From NCBI GenBank assembly GCA_018873225.1, contig JAEILZ010000002.1:2666001-2730000 (forward strand): a stretch of DNA of 64,000 bases, read 5' to 3'. This stretch comes from [Phialemoniopsis] sp. UDSM-2020. Its lineage: Eukaryota > Ascomycota > Sordariomycetes > Thyridiales > Thyridiaceae. This document shows, piece by piece, positions 47,318-58,061 of this stretch. Position numbers and translations under genes: made by a program. The notes beneath the pieces are model-generated. The model saw only the letters and a program-made list of their open reading frames with translations, was not told where the DNA came from and made no database searches. The stretch's first letter is position 1. The number at the start of each line of letters is the position of its first letter.

Positions 47318-48544
47318 ATGGAGTACACGCGGTCAGTTCAATTCCATCATACCACAGGTACTACCCAATGACTGTCAATGCTAACAGCCATTCAGTCTTG
47401 GCAACAGCGGCCTCAAGGTCTCGAAAGTCATCTTGGGATGTATGTCCTATGGCTCCAGTAAATGGAGCCCCTGGGTCCTCGATGAAGAGGAAAGCCTCAA
47501 GGTCATCAAGAAGGCCTATGACTGTGGCATCAACACCTGGGTAAGTCCGGATAATGCACTCCGCACATTTCCGGGAATGCGTCACGGACTAATCGATATT
47601 GGTCCATACAGGATACCGCAGACTTCTACTCTAACGGCAAATCAGAGGTGATCGTCGGCAAGGCGCTGAAGAAGTTCAACATCCCTCGCAGCAAAGTCGT
47701 CATCCTGTCCAAAGTGTACTTCCCTGTCCCCGATGATGAGGGTTCTCGGCCTCTGGCCAAGAACGACGGCCCGTTGGTGAACCAAATGGGTCTCAGCCGA
47801 AAGCACATCTTTGATGCAGTGGACAAGTGCCTGGAGAGACTTGACACTCCTTACATCGGTATGCTTCATCTGTGATATCTGCTCTCTGTTCTAGCTGAGG
47901 GACCGCTGGCGATGACTCAACTGACACCACATCTAGATGTCCTCCAGATCCATCGTCTGGACCAAGAAACTCCGCCCGAGGAGATCATGCGTGCTCTTCA
48001 CGACGTCGTTGTCAGCGGCAAGGTGCGCTACATCGGAGCTTCAAGCATGTACGCCTGGGAGTTTGCCCGCCTGCAATACATTGCCAAGCTCAACGGCTGG
48101 ACCGAGTTTGTTAGCATGCAGCCCTTTTACAACCTGCTCTACCGCGAGGAGGAGCGAGAGATGCTCCCCTTCTGCCGGGCCACGGGTGTCGGCGTCATTC
48201 CCTGGAGCCCTCTTGCACGCGGTGTCTTGGCCAAGCCCCGGAGCGCGGGTGACAAAGAGGAGAAGAGCCTGCGAGGCCAGTCGGACAAGAAGATTGACGA
48301 CTGGTTCGCGGACGCCAATCTGGAAATCGTAGACGCTGTAGAAAAGGTGGCCAAGGACAAGGGGGTCAGCATGCCACAGGTGGCTACCGCGTGGGTGCTG
48401 CACAAGGGCTGCTGCCCGATCTTGGGTCTGAGCAGCGAGAAGAGGGTCGAAGATACCATCGAAGCTCTGAAGGTCAAGTTGACACCAGAGGAGATCAAAT
48501 ACCTCGAGTCAGGGTATAGGCCAAGGAAGGTCGAAGGCCACTAG
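47318..48544 (+). CDS. Aldo-keto reductase
   Basis: Four exons (47318-47331, 47396-47540, 47612-47858, 47937-48544) encode 337 aa. The first exon is only 14 nt (MEYT plus part of an Arg codon). The enzyme reduces aldehydes or ketones with NADPH in the cytosol. The barrel carries the catalytic tetrad: Asp and Tyr in DTADFYSNG, Lys in ILSKVYF and His in LQIHRLD. MQPFYNLLYREEEREM and GVIPWSPLARG, then the C-terminal GLSSEKRVEDT, match the fungal AKR branch of VdtP/YajO type, which often uses aryl or short-chain aldehydes. The length is usual for this branch. The gene stands alone with its own TATA-like promoter. The substrate is unknown. Confidence 0.93.
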
Positions 48545-48834
48545 TTCTCGATATCAAGCTGTATGTCAAATGTAGTTTGATATCCCCAGGTAGTCTGAAA
48601 ATGTGTTTCCACACTCTGTGAGAATCCTTTGTTGCGCAGGTTGTTGGTTGAATGGACATCCACCTGATTGGTGAGAGTTGCAGGGGTCTGTCGCGCGTCT
48701 AGGCGGCCATTTATATTGTGGTGCAAATTACCAGGCATACCACTTAACACATGCAGGCACGCAAAATCTAACCTTTGCTCCCCATCACCCAACTTCAACG
48801 TTACTCACTCCGTCAGTAAATATAGAAAAGAATC

Positions 48835-49638
48835 ATGATGGAGATTCCCTTCATCACCATCGAGCCCTCGGCCGCCCACACACATACCGTCGTTTTCCTA
48901 CACGGCCGTGGGGATAATGCCCGACACTTCGCCCAGTCGCTCACTCACTCGTGCGACTCGCGCAACCGGACCATCATCGAGGCGTTCCCTTCATTCCGCT
49001 GGGTGTTCCCTCAAGCCCCCTTGCGCAAGTGCTCCAGCACGCCTGACATCTGGAACCAGTGGTTTGACGTCTGGAATGTTCGCAACTTTGCCGAGCGCGA
49101 GGATCTCGCAGTTGATGGCCTGAAGGAAGTTATCCCGCCCATCAGGACAATCCTAGCAAATGAGGCGGCCGCTCTAGGAGGTCGCTGGGATCACATCGTA
49201 CTGGCTGGAATCAGTATGGGAGCCGCGACCAGCGTGCACACACTTCTCAACCTGGACGTCCCAGCCGGGCCAGACGGGACTCGGAGACTGGCGGCTTTCA
49301 TGGGGTTTTCGGCTCGCTGCCCTCTTGCCGGCAAGTCACTCGCAGAGATGAGAGCTGCCCTTGGACTGGAGAATGTCCCGGACCATAATGACGTCCTTCG
49401 GAATACTCCAATGTTGCTCGAACATTGCGTTAATGATCCGCTGGTTTTGATACAAAATGGTCGAAGGCTAAGGGATATACTGAATGGGTTCGGCGCTCAG
49501 GGAGAATGGAAAGAATATCAGGACGGAGGACACTGGTTCAACTCACCACAAGGCATCGATGATGCAGTGGCCTTTCTCAACCAGAAAGTGCTAGGGGGTA
49601 AAGGGAACATGGGGTCGAAATTCTGCAATGCCTTATAG
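48835..49638 (+). CDS. Phospholipase/carboxylesterase-type (acyl-protein thioesterase-like) hydrolase
   Basis: A single exon of 267 aa with an alpha/beta-hydrolase fold. FLHGRGDNAR near residues 21-30 gives the oxyanion loop. The nucleophile is Ser127 in GISMGA, the acid Asp201 in CVNDPLV and the base His233 in GGHWF. WNQWFDVWN is typical of the phospholipase/carboxylesterase (Pfam Abhydrolase_2) family, which includes acyl-protein thioesterases that remove palmitate from proteins. The nucleophile motif reads SMG rather than the usual SQG, so substrate preference may differ. No signal peptide; cytosolic. A second in-frame ATG follows directly, so the start is settled within one codon. It follows the AKR gene on the same strand after 290 bp. 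Confidence 0.88.
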   Translation: MMEIPFITIEPSAAHTHTVVFLHGRGDNARHFAQSLTHSCDSRNRTIIEAFPSFRWVFPQAPLRKCSSTPDIWNQWFDVWNVRNFAEREDLAVDGLKEVIPPIRTILANEAAALGGRWDHIVLAGISMGAATSVHTLLNLDVPAGPDGTRRLAAFMGFSARCPLAGKSLAEMRAALGLENVPDHNDVLRNTPMLLEHCVNDPLVLIQNGRRLRDILNGFGAQGEWKEYQDGGHWFNSPQGIDDAVAFLNQKVLGGKGNMGSKFCNAL

Positions 49639-50358
49639 GGGGGCTACCGGTCCGGGTGGTAGAAGACATTCCTCTTCACATAGATCTGCTCTTGACGTAC
49701 AATACATAAGATATCTAAGAGAAGCCACAGTACCCTTTCATCGCCTGTCAACCAGAAAGCCTAGTCTCAGATATGATGACTACATTCACTAGATAATGTC
49801 AAGATCGACCACGGCACCCACAAAACCTCGACAGTTGTTGTCTGAGTGCCAATCTCTCGTGACTCACTTGTATGAATCCGAATAGTTATTGATAGATATA
49901 ATGTCAATTTTCGCTCAATCACATTCGATTTCGCTCGATTTCAAATCGGTATCTGCCCGTGAGTTCGTCCCAACTCCGACCTCCAGGGCTTTTTTGCGCC
50001 TTGACCCTGCCCACACCTTGTCTTCCCCCGATCCTCACCCGATCCTGAATCGGCTTTTCTCTTGCCGCTGCGAACTCAAACGCTCTCCTTCTCTTTCCTC
50101 CTTCCAACCCCATATCTGTCCCTCAGCGTCGTGAGTGACGCACCCATTCAACAATCTGTAAGTAAATCCTATTTCTCTGTTTTTATTGCATCTCATGCTT
50201 TCACTTCTCTCGAACACTGAAGTGAGACTCATCTCACCGATCTAAAATCGGGAGATCTCACCGTAGCACCGAGGCCAACAGTGGCGCTGATCTCCTTGTT
50301 CCAATTTCACCCTCCGAGATATCCACTAACACATGCCTCGACAGTGCCCGACAGCAAG
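49639..50358. other. Intergenic region
   Basis: Esterase 3' flank and promoter/5' leader of the 2EXR-type gene. The last 300 bp are C/T-rich on the plus strand, typical of a fungal promoter and leader. A short frame from a GTG at 50281 runs into the gene but has no ATG before 50359. Confidence 0.5.
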
Positions 50359-51450
50359 ATGATGAGCAAGCGCAAATCCATGGCAGCTGCTCCAGCAGCT
50401 GAAGCTGGCCCTGCTGCGAAGGTTCGTAAGGTCACCGCTCGCACCGTCGCCCAGCGACTCGAGGAGACCCAGGTCCTCTTCAAAGACTTCTGCCAGCTTC
50501 CCGCCGAGATCCGCTTTCGGATCTGGGAGCTGGCAATCTCGGAGAATGCGGTCCACGGCTTCCGCGTTCGCAAGGTCAACAAGGGACACCTCAAGCCTGC
50601 GCTGTGGGACCAGTGGTCACTGAAGCTGCACGTCATCCCCAAGTCTAAGGATGACTCGGTCCACCGCATCCGCTGCAGTCTCGACACTGTCTCCAGCCTC
50701 GCTGGCGATGATCCCCAGGCCGGTCTGGCGGTCGCGAAGAGCATGGAGAAGCAGCTCACCGAGGACCACCAGAAGAAGAAGTACCTCCAGTACGTTGACC
50801 TCGCTCATGACCTCGTCTTCTTCGAGTTCCCGCGTGGTACAAGCGGCAAGGATGCTGTCGAGTGCTTCGAATGGACCAAGCACCAGTCCCCGTTCACCCT
50901 CGACCTGTCGGGCTACAATGAGGTCGTCAAGCTGCTCCACCCGTTTAGGCGAGTTGCGCTGCTTCTTTCCAAGGACTTTCAGCTTTGCTTCGCCAACGGA
51001 TTCAAGACCCCAATCACCCCATTTGCCTGTTGGTGTTCGAAGGACGTCGCTAAAGAGCATCGCCTGCTCAAAATGTGTCCTGTGGAGGTCGCCGGCTTCC
51101 TGGACTGCTTCCAGAACCTGAAGGAGTTCTGTCTCATTGTTCAAGAGAGCACCAAGGTCCCCTGGACGGCCGAGGGTAACTTATGACCCAATGACTATTG
51201 CGAGACCGCATGCTAACATCTCCTAATAGCTGTTGCAGCTTATTCCAAGCGACCACTCGCGTTCCGCTCAGCGCGTAAGGAATATCGGACTATCAAGAAC
51301 TTGGGTTCGAACCTAGGAAAATGCATGGACAAGATCCAGTACGAGTATACTCGCGACGATCTTGGTACATACCGACAGTACAAGCTCAGCCCTAAGCGAC
51401 GCCAGAAAGTCAAGTTCCGAGTCCTTGTAGAACTCACTACTCGGGCGTGA
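50359..51450 (+). CDS. 2EXR-type fungal protein
   Basis: Two exons (50359-51175, 51230-51450) encode 345 aa. After a basic Ala/Lys-rich start (SKRKSM, AKVRK; possible nuclear signal) comes the motif FCQLPAEIRFRIWELAI, the hallmark of the fungal 2EXR domain (F-box-like LPxEIRxxIW). The domain continues with HGFRVRKV and YVDLAHDLVFFEF. The middle includes HPFRRVALLL and FQNLKEFCLIV, which are the second block typical of this family. The C-terminal exon is basic. The family is large and expanded in filamentous fungi; no biochemical role is established to my knowledge. No catalytic motif or membrane segment is visible. The donor GTAACT is weak, but the frame ends in a stop a few codons later without splicing. 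Confidence 0.82.
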
Positions 51451-51982
51451 AACTCGAACACCGACCTCCAACCTCCAGAGGCTAGTTTAGATGGAGGACA
51501 ACAGAAGGTGAAATGGCCTAGGATGGGCCTGGCTAATATCATTATTTCCATGATACGGCGAGACATAGCTGGCAACAGAGCAGCCCAGACACACTACCCG
51601 CAAGAAGGTGGATTACTCGGCGTAACTTATCTCGGGACCTAGCACTGCTAGATAAATATAATTATGGCGTGAATACACAAAAGTCTGCATTTCTATAACC
51701 CAATTATCATCAGACGCAACGTCATTGCAGTATCTCGTGGTTTTGGGTGTGGCGCCGACAAGGCTGTAAGCGCACCTCCGCGACCGGAACCGGACTACGA
51801 ACGCCGCTAGCCATTAACCCGGGTCTCGTCCGCGTTTTCGCCGAGCTAAATAAATAAACGTGCAGCCACAAGAACGTTTGAGTCAACCTTTGCCCTCAAC
51901 CTTCGCATGGCTCTTATCTAATGCATATGCCGTGACTAGGCTCCATTCAAAACCTTCCAATCCTTCTGCTGTCTTGAAGTCA
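51451..51982. other. Intergenic region
   Basis: 3' flank of the 2EXR gene and promoter of the LrgA/LrgB-type gene. The frame is open upstream of the chosen ATG from a GTG at 51860, but without ATG. No other feature. Confidence 0.45.
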
Positions 51983-53824
51983 ATGGCAAAGAACTTTGAT
52001 GCGCTTCATGCGCTGGCTAGGGATGGCGTATTGGCGCTCGCCCTAGTATGCAGCTCCCCTGTCCCATGTCGATCAGCCACTAACACGCGTTGACAGGCCG
52101 TCAAGGCGTCGGGCCCCTCGCTCTTGACTGCCTGGCTCTCTGTTCCTTTGGGCATTGTCATGATCCTGCTCGTGTGCTTCGGCATGGACGTGCTCCTCAA
52201 GCTGGGCCAGGTGCCATTTCCGCCATCTGTGGCTGTCTTGATCCTGTTGTTCCTCGGTCTTCTCCTCTCGGAATGGCTTCTCGGGAATAGACGGACGAGG
52301 AAGGCTGTTGCTCTCCTCGATGTTCCTGTAAGTGCGAGAATTCACACGACTCGTGTCACATAAATAAGCAACGAAGCTGACGATCCTTTGCTATAGGCCA
52401 GCTGGTCCTTGCGATGGATCAATGTTTTGTTTACACCGACGTTCGTCTGCCTCCCTTTGAGCTCCTCTATCGAAGCTGGCGAAGTGGGCAAGATGATTGG
52501 CGTATTCCGTAAGTTCAACAGGACTCTATTGATTTCACCAACAGAGCTGATGAACAAAAGTTGTCGGGTTCGGGGTCATGATGGTCATCACAGCCTACAT
52601 GACCAGGGCACTCCAGATGATCTCCAGGACCTCCAAGAAGGCAGCGGTTGAACGTGCTGAAGAGCTCGGCGAAGACCGAGACGATATCCCTATCGCAGAG
52701 ACTCCGGTCGAGGACGAGTCGCGCCTCACCTCCGCAGCTGGCTCGACCGTTGCTCTCCTTGACCTTTCTCCTCCGCCCCGCGCACAGGAACCATTGTCCG
52801 GCAGACAATTAGAAACTCCCAGTAGAAGTGAGGATCATACGCCCGAGCCGGGCCTCACCATGCGACAGGTCCCAGCACCCCCAGCCCGGTGCCGCATCTG
52901 GGCAGCCTACATCTCCAAATACATGGACACGGTTCTATACAGCCTCATCTTCCTCTTCATCGGCATCCCCGTCTTCTTCGCGACCGGCTACTCCATGCCC
53001 TTGCACCTATCCATCAACATCCTAGCGTACTTCGGCGCCTCCGCCATCCCCGCCTCCTGGCGCCGCTTTCTGCACCCCGTCATCGTCTGCGCCTTCGCCA
53101 CCGCAGTGACCATCTACGCCTTCGGCCTCATGCGCGCCGACTCCCTTCCAGAAACGCTGCACGAGTACCGCACGGGACTCAAGTACCTGCAGCTCTGGGA
53201 GGGCACACGCGCGGGCGGGGGCAGCAGGCCTGGCGCGGGCGACATGCTGGGCACCGTCCTCGACGCCAGCATCGTCGCGCTCGCGCTGCCCATGTTTCAG
53301 TACCGGCGTGAGCTCAAGGAGCACTTTGCCGCCATCGTCGTGCCCAACGTACTCTTGTCCATCGGCACGCTCTTCTCGCAGCCCTATATCTGCTACGTGC
53401 TCGGCATCAGCCCCCAGCGCAGTCTCTCGTTTGCAGCCCGGAGTCTGACGCTGGCCCTGGCTATACCGGCCGTGGAGAACCTTGAAGGAGATCGCGATAC
53501 TGTAGCCGCTGTGGCTATCATGAGTGGGATCATTGGGGCTCTGGTCGGGCAAAAGATGTTGCAGTGGATGAGGATACCCGATGGTAAGATATTTTTTTAG
53601 ATTGCCTTGTACCTCTTGACTGACTCCTTGTAGATGACTATGTTACAAGAGGCGTCACGCTCGGCGCCAACTCTTCGGCCGTGGGGACAGCGCTCCTCCT
53701 GAGAACGGACCCTCGTGCTGCAGCTCTTTCCAGCCTCTCCATGAGCCTATTCGGTACGATAACGGTATTGTTCACATCTATTACGCCCATGACCGCAATT
53801 ATACGATCTCTTGTCGGGTTATAG
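51983..53824 (+). CDS. LrgA/LrgB-type membrane protein (PLGG1-like, fused halves)
   Basis: Five exons (51983-52045, 52097-52327, 52397-52508, 52561-53583, 53634-53824) encode 539 aa. The N-terminal half has about four helices (VPLGIVMILLVCFGMDVLL, then FPPSVAVLILLFLGLLLSEW, a FTPTFVCLPLSS block and GFGVMMVITAYMTR) and fits LrgA/CidA. A hydrophilic linker of about 80 residues (Glu/Pro/Ser-rich) leads to the LrgB half, with DASIVALALPMFQYRREL, RSLTLALAIPAVENLEGD, IIGALVGQ, RGVTLGANSSAVGTALLL and SLFGTITVLF. This two-part order is that of plant PLGG1, the plastid glycolate/glycerate transporter. The fungal protein's location and substrate are unknown; mitochondria or the vacuole are guesses. No clear targeting peptide is seen. 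It is tail-to-tail with the coiled-coil gene. Confidence 0.85.
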
Positions 53825-53990
53825 AGGGCTGTCAAGTCATGGTCGTCCGCATGAAGAACACGATGAAGGCTCATGTTGATTAATGTGTCATGTTGACAAA
53901 AGAGATCAGATCCAAGAGAGGGAAAGCCATCCATCTATGTAAAACAACAATATTACAAAACTCAAAAGACCCAACACCTCATACACCTCA

Positions 53991-56261
53991 TCAGAATTCA
54001 GTGTCCACTTCCTCTTCATCCAGAAAGCCCAGTCCACTATCATACCTTCTTCTCTTCTTGCCGGAACCCGATCTTCTCCTAGCGAGATCGCCCGCCATCA
54101 GGCCCTGGCCATCGGTGCCTTTCTGTGCGCTTTGGCTAGTCGCGGAGCCGGCACTGAAGGTCGCACTCAGCCTCGCCTCTCTGCTCCTCTTGGGAGTCTG
54201 GGCCAGGAACTCCTGTCCCATTCGAGCAACACGTTCCAGCTCCGCCTTGACGGCATCGATAGCGGCCCGCGCTCGCGTCTTCTCGTCCTCCAGTTTGTGC
54301 TCCAGACCGGAGTTCTCGACGCGCAGCTGCCGCACCGTCTCGTGTGCCGAACGAAGCGCGCCGTTCACGCGGTCTACCTCCTCCCTGAGCTCAGAGACAC
54401 GGGCGTCGCGCAAGGCCAGGGCCTGTCCGTGGGACTTGTTGAGGACCACAAGGCGCTCTTGGTGCTTCTCTTTAGCTCTCTGGTGCTCGTCCTGTGCAGT
54501 AGTGAGCTCATTAAGCAGACTCTCGGTCTGCGTTACCGCTTCGGCCAACTTGCCCTCGAACTCGGCAATGGTCTCGTCTTTCAGCTTGGCGGCTGCGAGA
54601 TGATTTTGAACTTGCTGCTCCTTCTCCTCACTGAGCTTTGTAGCTTCGTTGACTTTGTTCTGGAGATCACCCTCGATGCGCTCCACCAGCCGCTCTAGCT
54701 CAGAGACGTCTCTGGTGTAGCTAGCTACCGCACCCTTCAATCTGTCCACACCAAGCTCCAGGTCTGAGATCTTCTCGTCCTTGGCCTTTGCTTCAGCCTC
54801 TAGGCGGTTGACTTCTCGTACAAGGCCATCCATGGCTTCGACACGAGAACCAAGCTGCTTGCGTAGGCTCAGCTCAAGCTCATGATACTCATCGATCTCG
54901 TCGTCTGCTTCCTTGTTTCTACGTGAGAAATCTCGAAGCTTGTCAAGGAGCAGATCCAGGACCTCGGCACCAGCAGAGGTCAGAGGCAGAGCAATCTCGC
55001 CCGGCGTGAGATACTCGAGCTCTAGACGTGCTGTGCGGAAGGCAGTGGACAGCGAGGTGACGATTTCAGAGGCGTCGGACCCCGGGAAGCCAAGGTCGCT
55101 CAGCGATGACGAAAGATCGAGCAATGCAGCAGTGCGGTCTGACAGAGACTGAAGCACGTGTTTGAGATGCTGCTCGAGCTCCGGCCTAGGAGAAGCGGGA
55201 ATGGCTGGCTGTTCGGCGGAGGATAAAAACTGTTCTGGTTGGGGAAAGCCAGACAGCTGGCCAGCGAGACGGTCCGTCAAGGATTGATAGGATTCCAGCG
55301 TGCCAGTGAGCTTGCTGATCTCTAGTTGGAGCGAAGCCAGCTCTTCTTCGATTTGCTGTTTCTCCACATCTGGCATGGCGACTTGCACTCCGGCGTGCGA
55401 TCGTGGCGTCCGGCAGTGACGAGAGCTTGGGGTCAAAGGCATGGTGGTCGGACTCGTGAGGGGTGGACTGGGGAACGAGCTGATGGCCTTGTTCCTCCGG
55501 CTAGGGGTGCTGCAATGGAGCTCTGCCATGGTTGTCTCGCCAAAGTCATCTTCGTTATCGGCATCCATTGGATCACTGTTGAGATCCAGCATCGTGTAAT
55601 CCTCTGCAAACGGATCCCTGGCAGCCATGGTCCAATCATATGTCTTCTCACGAGAGCCAGACCTGTTTGCGAGTTGCTGCCGCAGCTCGTCCACCTCTCT
55701 CTCGAGCTCCATGACGCGTCCAGTGTCCTGGATCACGGTGTCGTCAAAGGTCTGGAGCTGCTCAATTTCCGCGTCCTTGGCGGCGACCTCCGCTCGGAGA
55801 CGCTCGATCTCTGCCTTGGTCTCGGCGGCTCTCCTCTTCTTCTCAGCATGAATGATATTCATCTCCTCGCTGAGGCCATTGCGCCTTATTCGCCGCTTGA
55901 CTCGGCCATCGAGGACCTGCCGGAGAGGAAGGAAAGTCACCTCTCCGCTGAACGGGACTTCGGGCGAATCTAGATCCAGTCCAGCACGGTTGGCGGAACG
56001 AACAGGCGTTGAATGCCGCCTTCTAGAAGTGGCAGAAAGCGATGTACGCCGTATCATGGGAGTCAGGCCGGTTGCTGCCGGGCTGCTGGGAGACAGCAAT
56101 GATGGGCCGGGGTCCGAGAAGCGCACTTGTTTTCTCGGTCTACCCCTTTTGCGCGGTGTAGAAGCGGAACAGCATGATGGAACAGAATGAGTCGTGCTCT
56201 GTCCCTCAGTATACGCAGCACTCGTCCTCCGGGCGCGTCTCAAAGAGATGGGAAGATCCAT
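53991..56261 (-). CDS. Large coiled-coil protein with AT-hook-like motif
   Basis: A single exon of 756 aa. Residues 1-100 are basic, Ser/Pro-rich and disordered, with PRKRGRPRKQVRF near 35-47, an AT-hook-like DNA-binding motif (RGRP core). Residues about 130-200 form a first coiled coil. A low-complexity Thr/Ser/Pro stretch follows at about 250-290. A long coiled coil then runs over most of 300-690, with leucine heptads and many Glu/Lys (for example LRKQLGSRVEAMDGL, then VARMGQEFLAQTPKR at its end). The C-terminus has a basic cluster GKKRRRYDSG, a good nuclear signal. The layout suggests a nuclear structural or chromosome-associated protein, such as a kinetochore or spindle-pole component, but no family-specific motif proves that. 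The start is the first ATG. Confidence 0.8.
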   Translation of the reverse strand: MDLPISLRRARRTSAAYTEGQSTTHSVPSCCSASTPRKRGRPRKQVRFSDPGPSLLSPSSPAATGLTPMIRRTSLSATSRRRHSTPVRSANRAGLDLDSPEVPFSGEVTFLPLRQVLDGRVKRRIRRNGLSEEMNIIHAEKKRRAAETKAEIERLRAEVAAKDAEIEQLQTFDDTVIQDTGRVMELEREVDELRQQLANRSGSREKTYDWTMAARDPFAEDYTMLDLNSDPMDADNEDDFGETTMAELHCSTPSRRNKAISSFPSPPLTSPTTMPLTPSSRHCRTPRSHAGVQVAMPDVEKQQIEEELASLQLEISKLTGTLESYQSLTDRLAGQLSGFPQPEQFLSSAEQPAIPASPRPELEQHLKHVLQSLSDRTAALLDLSSSLSDLGFPGSDASEIVTSLSTAFRTARLELEYLTPGEIALPLTSAGAEVLDLLLDKLRDFSRRNKEADDEIDEYHELELSLRKQLGSRVEAMDGLVREVNRLEAEAKAKDEKISDLELGVDRLKGAVASYTRDVSELERLVERIEGDLQNKVNEATKLSEEKEQQVQNHLAAAKLKDETIAEFEGKLAEAVTQTESLLNELTTAQDEHQRAKEKHQERLVVLNKSHGQALALRDARVSELREEVDRVNGALRSAHETVRQLRVENSGLEHKLEDEKTRARAAIDAVKAELERVARMGQEFLAQTPKRSREARLSATFSAGSATSQSAQKGTDGQGLMAGDLARRRSGSGKKRRRYDSGLGFLDEEEVDTEF

Positions 56262-58061
56262 CGTGAGAAAGTTGATGGTAATGTGGAGGGCTGAACGAAG
56301 GTGTCAGCTTCACACACTTCCGCCCTTGTGTATGAAACAATAGAATTCAAGTGAGTTCAAAGTCTCACTGTAAAGGCCAAACATGCATCAAAACAAAAGA
56401 GCAAGATGGGGAAGCACAAAGGCCCGGCGCGTCGCGCTCCATGGATTAAATGTGGTCTCGCTTGAGTCGTCGATGTTGTGGTTTGTTTACTCATTGCCTG
56501 TTTAGACCTAGTGGGGACCCTTGCTAAAGCGAGACCTTTAGTGGAGGCAAAGCCCGGGTCTAGGCTAAAGTACTGCCTAACGGGCGGGTGCCCCCACCAA
56601 AGCTGCAGGCACTTCCAGCCCTGCAGCAGCCATTCGGTAAATTTGGACAGGGGTCTGGAGAAACAACGGTGTCAGTCGGTGGCGCCGGCCAGTCGCGAGC
56701 GTGCAAAACACATCCTGGCCTCTCACGAGCACGTCCTCCAGACACCACAGTAACCACGCAGCAGACAGACAGGCCAAGCGTGAATTGCCATATGTGGAGT
56801 CGAGAACAGCATGGGGATCCTGTTATATTCCACAACGACTGGATACATATGGAACCTTCCCCTTCTTAACCCTGTGGATTGCATTGATAAGAATATGGGC
56901 ATCAATGATGATCATGTGAAAAGTTCAAGCGCGTTCTGTAGATGCACCAAGTTAGAGCATCTGATTTCACCGGAGGTTCTCAATTGAGATGATCGAGGCG
57001 ATCGAGACCACGGGATTAGCCAGCTCACATCGAAGCATGGCCCTCCGCTTCCCGATTTCAGTAAATTTGGTAGTTCATTGTACGACATACGGCTCTGAGT
57101 AACGTTCAACTTCATCTTGGAGATGAATTGTGCACTGTCATGCAGTATTTTATTATGTAGGAGTTCATACATCACACTGTCAACCCAGAAATCATCGTTC
57201 AGCTCGTTTACACGCGTTAGGCTTCATGGGCGAGTAGTTCGACTATGGTTCCGCAATCAATCCTGAAGATTTTCAAATTAGCATGCATGATTCTCTTTCG
57301 GCGAGATGTTGCTTGCCTCGTACTACCTCACCTGTGGTGTAAGCGACCAAGGGTTATTAAGAAGCGTCTCGACCAGTGTTGTCAAACCAGATAGCCGGCA
57401 AAAAGACTGAGGTTTCTAAAATAAACATAGTCTACTAGAGCCTCCTTTTACAATAGTCCGTGCTAGATGTGAGGAGGTCGCTCGGTGTTGATACTCAGGT
57501 ACTTCCAAGTTGTGCTGTTGTCTCGGCCTATAATTATGTATAATCATATTGTTCAAATTGTCAAATAGACGATTATAACCGTGATGCCGGGTGTGCTAAC
57601 CATGATTCTGGATCAAACCCACTAAAATGCCGAGCCTTGTGACGCCGAAGTACTATCCCCGAGGCCGACATCTTTCGGATCCGCTAGGTCGAAATGCCGA
57701 CTTGCACCCCACACCCAGGCTTCCATGAGTTTGTTTCCAGTCAAGTGGGTTGCCAGAGCCGGGAAATTCCTCTCACGTCTTCATACCAATATTGTTTAGC
57801 CTGTTGGACTGGTCTTGACAGGAGGTCTTGAACTGTTATTGCCGCCTGATTTCGGTCACTGCGATTCTCGCCCTGCTAGTTAGGGCCGAACATTATTCGG
57901 GCAGAACGAGGTATATAGTGGTCCTGTAGAATGTAGAATAACATGTCCTACCCTCGGATCCTCAACAGATGCAAACACATTCTCAAGTACGAAATGAAAA
58001 GATCTCCCGCGCGAATATCGTGATCTTCTGAATATACACAAACAAAGTAGCCTTACATGCG
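56262..58061. other. Long intergenic region (1.8 kb)
   Basis: Lies between the divergent starts of the coiled-coil and O-methyltransferase genes. It becomes AT-richer toward 57000-58000, with only short broken frames. A cluster of CCGA/TCGG words lies at 57630-57700 (see separate entry). No gene, transposon end or terminal repeat was recognised. A diverged, decayed element cannot be excluded. Confidence 0.5.
57630..57700. promoter_or_regulatory. Cluster of CCGA/TCGG words upstream of the OMT gene
   Basis: CCGA occurs at 57630, 57645, 57659, 57665 and 57697, and the reverse word TCGG at 57675, all within 71 bp. Chance would give about half of one in that length. CGG/CCG triplets are the half-sites of zinc-cluster regulators, so this may be a control region of the methyltransferase about 360-430 bp downstream. 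No regulator is identified. Confidence 0.4.
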
